Shown here: in pieces, positions 62,687 through 64,000 of the stretch
Numbering within the stretch: the first letter of the stretch is position 1
Layout: each line of letters opens with the position of its first letter
Assembly: GCF_017921835.1 (NCBI RefSeq)
Contig: NZ_JAGEMN010000001.1
Coordinates: 1,853,874-1,917,873, forward strand
Origin: Sporosarcina sp. 6E9
GTDB taxonomy: Bacteria; Bacillota; Bacilli; Bacillales_A; Planococcaceae
DNA length: 64,000 bases
Direction of reading: 5' to 3'
Position numbers and translations under genes: made by a program
Notes under the pieces: model-generated
Database searches by the model: none
The model's input: only the letters and a program-made list of their open reading frames with translations
Told to the model about the DNA's origin: nothing

Positions 62687-62733
62687 GACTTTTTAATGTT
62701 AACTAAATTGTTCGTCATTTTTAACTTGTACTA

Positions 62734-64000
62734 TTATTGTAATTCAGGATTATCTACAGATTTAATAATGGGTAATCGTAACTTTACTTTTGTTCCTTCC
62801 CCCAATTCACTAGATATTTCCACACCATATGCTTCTCCGTATAATAATTTAATTCTTTCACTTACATTTTTTACTCCGATCCCACTAAATAATTGTCGTT
62901 TGCTTTTGTAGCTCGGCAATTGTTTATCAAGATTTGTTTCCATTCCATCGCCATTATCGATGATTTCACATATTAGGGTATTCTCCTCTTGTCCTATCAT
63001 GACGTGAATAAATCCGGATGTTTTATGATTAAATGCATGAAAAAATGCATTCTCTATAAAGGGCTGAATGATTAACTTAGGAAGTTCGCAAGACAAAACA
63101 TCAGGAGTTATGTAGTAGTTGACCCTTATCTGCTCTCCGTATCGGGCTTGATTAATGAAAGTGTAGTCTTTCATATTTGATAATTCCTGTTCTACTGTAT
63201 TTGTCTCGCTGATATTCCCTAGTGTATTTTGTAATAAAGAAATAAGTTTATTAATCATTTCAGATGCTTTTTCTCTATTCCCCTGTTTTACCATAATCTT
63301 TATAGAAGCCAGCGTATTATATAAAAAGTGAGGATTGATTTGTTGTTGTAATGCAGCCAACTCAGCATTACGTTGACTCTTTTGTGTGAGGATTAACTCC
63401 TCTACATATTCATGTAATTCATCAAGCATAATATTAAACGCTGTCGCTACCTGTTTCGTTTCATAGCTACCCGAAACTGTTATATAATGATCAAAATTAG
63501 ATTTTGCAATACTATTAATTTGATTCACCAGACCCGTTAATGAACTGGTTAGGCGTCTAGAAATAAAATAGACAAATAGTAATGCAATGCCGGCAATCAA
63601 AATACTAATAAGAATAATTGATTTCTTATCAACCATTTTAGCCATGACAAGTTCCTTATCTATAAAGTTCACCAGATATAAATCTAATGACGGCAAATAT
63701 TCAGCGAGTACAATCTGTTCCCTATCAAGAAATTCAACGTTTTTGTAATTCAAATTAAGTTCATCAATTTCTTTTGCATGCTTAAGTAAGACTTGTTCAT
63801 CACGTCCAATTAGCTCAGCATTATTGCTAGACACAATCGTTCCTGCTCCATTAATAATCGCAACATTATTTCCTTCGCTGGTATAACTTGTATAGAACTG
63901 TCGAAAATCTAGTTCTTGCATTGCAATATACAAAACCCCGTAGATTTCTCCACTTTTCCTATCGGACAACGCCCTTGAGGCGATAATTGCTGGCTTTATT
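62734..64000 (-). CDS. sensor histidine kinase (YesM type), 5' end outside window
   Basis: At least 422 residues; the frame runs open to the right edge, so no start is visible. An extracellular part contains Cache-like YGVLYIAMQELDF and INGAGTIVSSN. A membrane segment (IILISILIAGIALLFVYFI) is followed by a HAMP linker and the kinase domain with LQQQINPHFLYNTLASIK (phospho-His), IENAFFHAF, DNGDGM and GIGVKNVSERIKLLYG. It belongs with a response regulator probably encoded beyond the window, and likely controls the importer at 59.5-62.6 kb. Confidence 0.93.
   Translation of the reverse strand, partial: IKPAIIASRALSDRKSGEIYGVLYIAMQELDFRQFYTSYTSEGNNVAIINGAGTIVSSNNAELIGRDEQVLLKHAKEIDELNLNYKNVEFLDREQIVLAEYLPSLDLYLVNFIDKELVMAKMVDKKSIILISILIAGIALLFVYFISRRLTSSLTGLVNQINSIAKSNFDHYITVSGSYETKQVATAFNIMLDELHEYVEELILTQKSQRNAELAALQQQINPHFLYNTLASIKIMVKQGNREKASEMINKLISLLQNTLGNISETNTVEQELSNMKDYTFINQARYGEQIRVNYYITPDVLSCELPKLIIQPFIENAFFHAFNHKTSGFIHVMIGQEENTLICEIIDNGDGMETNLDKQLPSYKSKRQLFSGIGVKNVSERIKLLYGEAYGVEISSELGEGTKVKLRLPIIKSVDNPELQ

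Noticed and set aside
1-64000. CRISPR array, tRNA or rRNA genes, phage or intact insertion-sequence genes
   Set aside because: No regularly spaced direct repeats, no cloverleaf-like or rRNA sequence, and no transposase or integrase reading frame was seen.

Overview
The window looks like a chromosomal carbohydrate-utilisation region of a low-GC Gram-positive of the Bacillales (Bacillaceae or Planococcaceae type). The grounds are AT-rich DNA, strong GGAGG-type ribosome sites with frequent TTG/GTG starts, lipoprotein sugar-binding proteins, YesM/YesN-type two-component systems, LacI and ROK regulators, cre-like CcpA sites, and a GC-rich Bacillales-type repeat near 11.4 kb. No rRNA, tRNA, CRISPR array, phage gene or intact insertion sequence was seen. 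Nearly every gene serves sugar uptake, glycan breakdown or its control.

Region 1 (1-11.2 kb), galactosides: the 5' end of a GH2 beta-galactosidase, a DUF624 membrane protein and an Lpl-type ABC importer (binding protein plus two permeases) on the minus strand. Divergent from them is a complete Leloir operon, galK-galE-galT-galM plus a ROK repressor, behind a promoter with a 27-bp palindromic operator. Region 2 (11.5-18.6 kb): an Msm-type ABC importer with a perfect cre site, preceded by a response regulator, a histidine kinase and a membrane-anchored RbsB-like sugar sensor, which together look like a three-component sensor. Region 3 (19.8-27.9 kb), amino-sugar (GalNAc/galactosamine-like): NagA-type deacetylase, tagatose-6-phosphate-type kinase, GatY-type aldolase, AgaS-type isomerase/deaminase, GntR and LacI regulators and a DUF4091/GH123-like glycosidase.

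Region 4 (28-38.9 kb): six Gfo/Idh/MocA oxidoreductases interleaved with three sugar isomerase/epimerase TIM barrels and a divergent LacI regulator. Region 5 (39.1-48.2 kb): a second Lpl-type importer with DUF624, then an operon of asparaginase-II family protein, CutC, ROK kinase and GH29 alpha-L-fucosidase behind a TTGACA-17-TATAGT promoter. Region 6 (48.6-57.4 kb): an ABC importer, LacI, ThuA, Gfo/Idh and TIM barrel in one operon, preceded by a ROK kinase and DUF624. Region 7 (57.5-64 kb): a fifth ABC importer with TIM barrel and Gfo/Idh, a 3' remnant of a deleted TIM-barrel gene, and a partial YesM-type sensor kinase.

Taken together there are five sugar ABC importers without any ATPase gene (an MsmX-like shared ATPase elsewhere is expected), nine Gfo/Idh proteins, five TIM-barrel isomerases plus one remnant, and one ThuA. 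Gfo/Idh + TIM barrel + ThuA beside oligosaccharide importers is the signature of oxidative (3-keto-sugar) glycoside breakdown or of inositol-like epimerisation. The specific substrates are not deducible from the sequence. This is the most interesting part of the window.
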